Shown piece by piece: positions 62,498 through 64,000 of a stretch of 64,000 nucleotides of DNA. Source of the DNA: CAVZMO01 sp963776195 (GTDB taxonomy: Bacteria > Nitrospirota > Thermodesulfovibrionia > Thermodesulfovibrionales > SM23-35); NCBI GenBank assembly GCA_963776195.1, contig CAVZMO010000023.1, positions 8,777 through 72,776 on the forward strand, read 5' to 3'. Below the pieces are notes generated by a model. The model did no database searches, was not told the DNA's origin, and saw only the letters and a program-made list of their open reading frames with translations. The translations under genes and the position numbers were made by a program. Each line of letters opens with the position of its first letter. Position 1 is the stretch's first letter.

Positions 62498-63116
62498 TTC
62501 TTATGCTTACCTTCTATATCCTGTAAAAGAATCTTTTCAGTTTTGTCCAGTTCTTCCTTTATCTTTACAAATGAATCTTTTGCAAAAGCCATAGAAGTGA
62601 AATAGAAAGTAAAGGTCTCAATTACATTTTTCAAATCCGACACAATATGTTTTTGATCCTCTTTGTCAGTGGTTTTCAGCTTATTAAGATTTTCCGCCAG
62701 AATTTCAGCAGCAGACAAGAAATGTCCTACGGCCTGCCTCTTGTACGGCTCATCAATCGTATCTAAGTGCACGATAGTATTTTTTAAAATTGAAGGAATG
62801 GACAGAAGCATCAAGGAAGGGTGAAGGTGAGGATTCGCACGGTTTAATGGATTTAAAAAATCAGATACTAATAAAGGGATAAACCTTTCGAATTCTTTTA
62901 TGATCTGAGATTTTTCAGCTTCGATCCAGAAGGAAGGCAAATCCTCTTTTGCTCTTTCCAAGAGGGTTTCAAAATGCTTTCTGGTCAGCTTGAAATTGTC
63001 ATCGGTATGTTCTTCAATATATTCGGAAAGAGACACGCCTTTCTCTTCGCCTCTCTTTGAATGAATTTCTTGAACTCCTTGGTTACCCTTATTCCTATGA
63101 AATCATCTTTTGCCAT
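62494..63116 (-). pseudogene. Ribbon-helix-helix DNA-binding protein with helical C-terminal domain, one frameshift
   Basis: ATG 63116 (AAGGAA site) starts MAKDDFIGIRVTKEFKKFIQ, then REAKRK; one missing A near 63037 shifts to the main frame, GVSLSEYIEEHTDDN, to 62494. The joined start is a typical RHH_1 motif (IRV...KFKKFI...GVSLSEYIEE). The C-terminal ~150 residues are helical and unlike known families (FERFIPLLVSDFLN, LDTIDEPYKRQAVGHF). A dimeric repressor with an extra domain would fit. Decayed or an error. Confidence 0.72.
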
Positions 63117-63392
63117 ATATATTCCTTAATGTAAAACATTGTTAAACAAATGATAACCAATGTAATCTAAAGATGTCAATACTTCACATCATTTGAACTT
63201 ATTATAGATTGATTAAATAAGCTAATATGAAGGGATTAAGAACCCACGAACAAACTGGTATTGAAAAATGAAATTGTTGACAATTACCGCAGGAAATGAT
63301 TATAACGATTCAAATCAGCGGCGGCGCGGCTTTCGCGACGTAGCTGAGTAGGTTGTTCGGCTTGTCATACGCGTCATAGACGAATCCAAAAC
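63117..63392. other. Intergenic region, nothing recognised
   Basis: About 280 bases of AT-rich DNA between the phage-like block and the final membrane protein gene; no gene or clear signal found. Confidence 0.35.
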
Positions 63393-63815
63393 TTACTGTT
63401 TCGATTCCCTCTTGGCTATGCTAAACCAGAAGGCAAATCCTGCGGCGCCAATAAGCATCATTACATTTCCCCAATCTGGACCGGATAAGACTATGTCATC
63501 ACCAACGGCCTCCATTCCATCGCGAGTCCGAAACCACATCGTATTGCCTATATGAGTCTCGGCCATGGCCCCAAAGATCGCCAATACCACAAACACTCCC
63601 CCCGTTGCGCCGGCAAGTGCACGCACTAATCTGTTTTCGGTCACCGCATCCGGTTGCCACACTCTCCAAATCCATCCTACAAACCATGTCGCCAGCGGAA
63701 TCGCGACAAGGTAGCTTGTACGTATTACGAGCCACGCAGGCCACGAGTGGTCGATCGGTCCCCAAATCAGTAGGGCTACAAAGACCATGCCTACAATGTA
63801 CTTTCGAGAACTCAT
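63393..63815 (-). CDS. Uncharacterised membrane protein
   Basis: 140 residues with about four hydrophobic segments: near 5-22, 28-50, 65-85 and 117-132. The start MSSRKYIVGMVFVALLIWG is typical of membrane proteins; no cleavable signal. The GC-rich coding differs from the AT-rich phage-like block to its left. No family recognised. It could be a complete hypothetical gene; upstream DNA in the window shows no further gene. Confidence 0.5.
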   Translation of the reverse strand: MSSRKYIVGMVFVALLIWGPIDHSWPAWLVIRTSYLVAIPLATWFVGWIWRVWQPDAVTENRLVRALAGATGGVFVVLAIFGAMAETHIGNTMWFRTRDGMEAVGDDIVLSGPDWGNVMMLIGAAGFAFWFSIAKRESKQ

Positions 63816-64000
63816 TTGTCTCCTCTGCCGAACCAGTTATTAGATAGACGGAAACCGACACGATAATATCGGAATTTGTATATTAGTCAAACAACGCTCT
63901 ACATTTCCCATAGTTGATTACCAATAATAACGTACACTATTTTTAAGCTTTTGAAAAGAGCGACTTACAGTTATTGAGAGGATGACTTCACCGCTTATCA

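Noticed and set aside
1..64000. CRISPR arrays
   Set aside because: No series of regularly spaced identical repeats was found; the only repeats are the hairpins, palindromes, 11-mers and IS ends listed.

Overview
This window looks like the chromosome of an anaerobic or microaerophilic Gram-negative bacterium, most plausibly a member of the Nitrospirota. That placement is an inference from gene content: a triheme c7-type cytochrome, a four-heme CxxCH protein, several radical SAM enzymes including AmrS, TatA/TatB, PilZ and DsrE proteins, and archaeal-type enzymes mixed with bacterial ones. No rRNA or other phylogenetic marker is present to prove it.

Left part (1-22.4 kb) is chromosomal backbone. 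It holds a membrane-anchored peptidase, a holin-like membrane protein, two SPASM-type radical SAM proteins, an O-antigen ligase-like polymerase/ligase and an FAD oxidoreductase (probably envelope polysaccharide or lipid work). Next come two long-decayed genes (a DAHP synthase and an MFS transporter), then intact housekeeping genes argS, ilvE, galU, lon and thiL. A frameshifted RpoD-like sigma factor and a NarL-type two-component pair follow.

Middle part (22.5-59.5 kb) is bounded by a 58-bp direct repeat of the 3' end of tRNA-Leu(UAA). The intact tRNA is on the right and a displaced 3' fragment on the left, with the C-terminal remnant of a tyrosine integrase just inside the right end. I read this as an integrated 37-kb genomic island that can no longer excise by itself. 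It carries two copies of a convergent sigma-factor/HPF-cold-shock fusion pair, a malic enzyme, nucleotide-salvage genes, an AmrS/radical SAM/PCMT/ASCH/THUMP/nucleoside phosphorylase cluster with archaeal flavour, several IS elements (IS256, IS4, two ISNCY-like, an IS630 remnant) and stress genes (universal stress protein, DsrE, SagB-type nitroreductase). Inside it, two minus-strand operons (PilZ/DUF1003 and exported protein-TatA-TatB) share a promoter module of four 11-bp direct repeats plus a conserved leader hairpin. This is the most interesting regulatory signal I found.

Right part (59.6-63.9 kb) is AT-rich and looks like a decayed phage or satellite element: a broken tyrosine integrase, an AlpA-like excisionase, a broken filamentous-phage-type (gene II/X-like) replication initiator with a strong hairpin next to its start, small zinc-ribbon proteins and a ribbon-helix-helix protein.

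A striking general feature is the number of single-base frameshifts (sigma factors, pcm, tatB, archaemetzincin, a PflA-like radical SAM gene, integrase and others), whereas argS, ilvE, galU, lon and the island's malic enzyme are clean. This is either real gene decay in accessory DNA or sequencing error; raw reads would decide.
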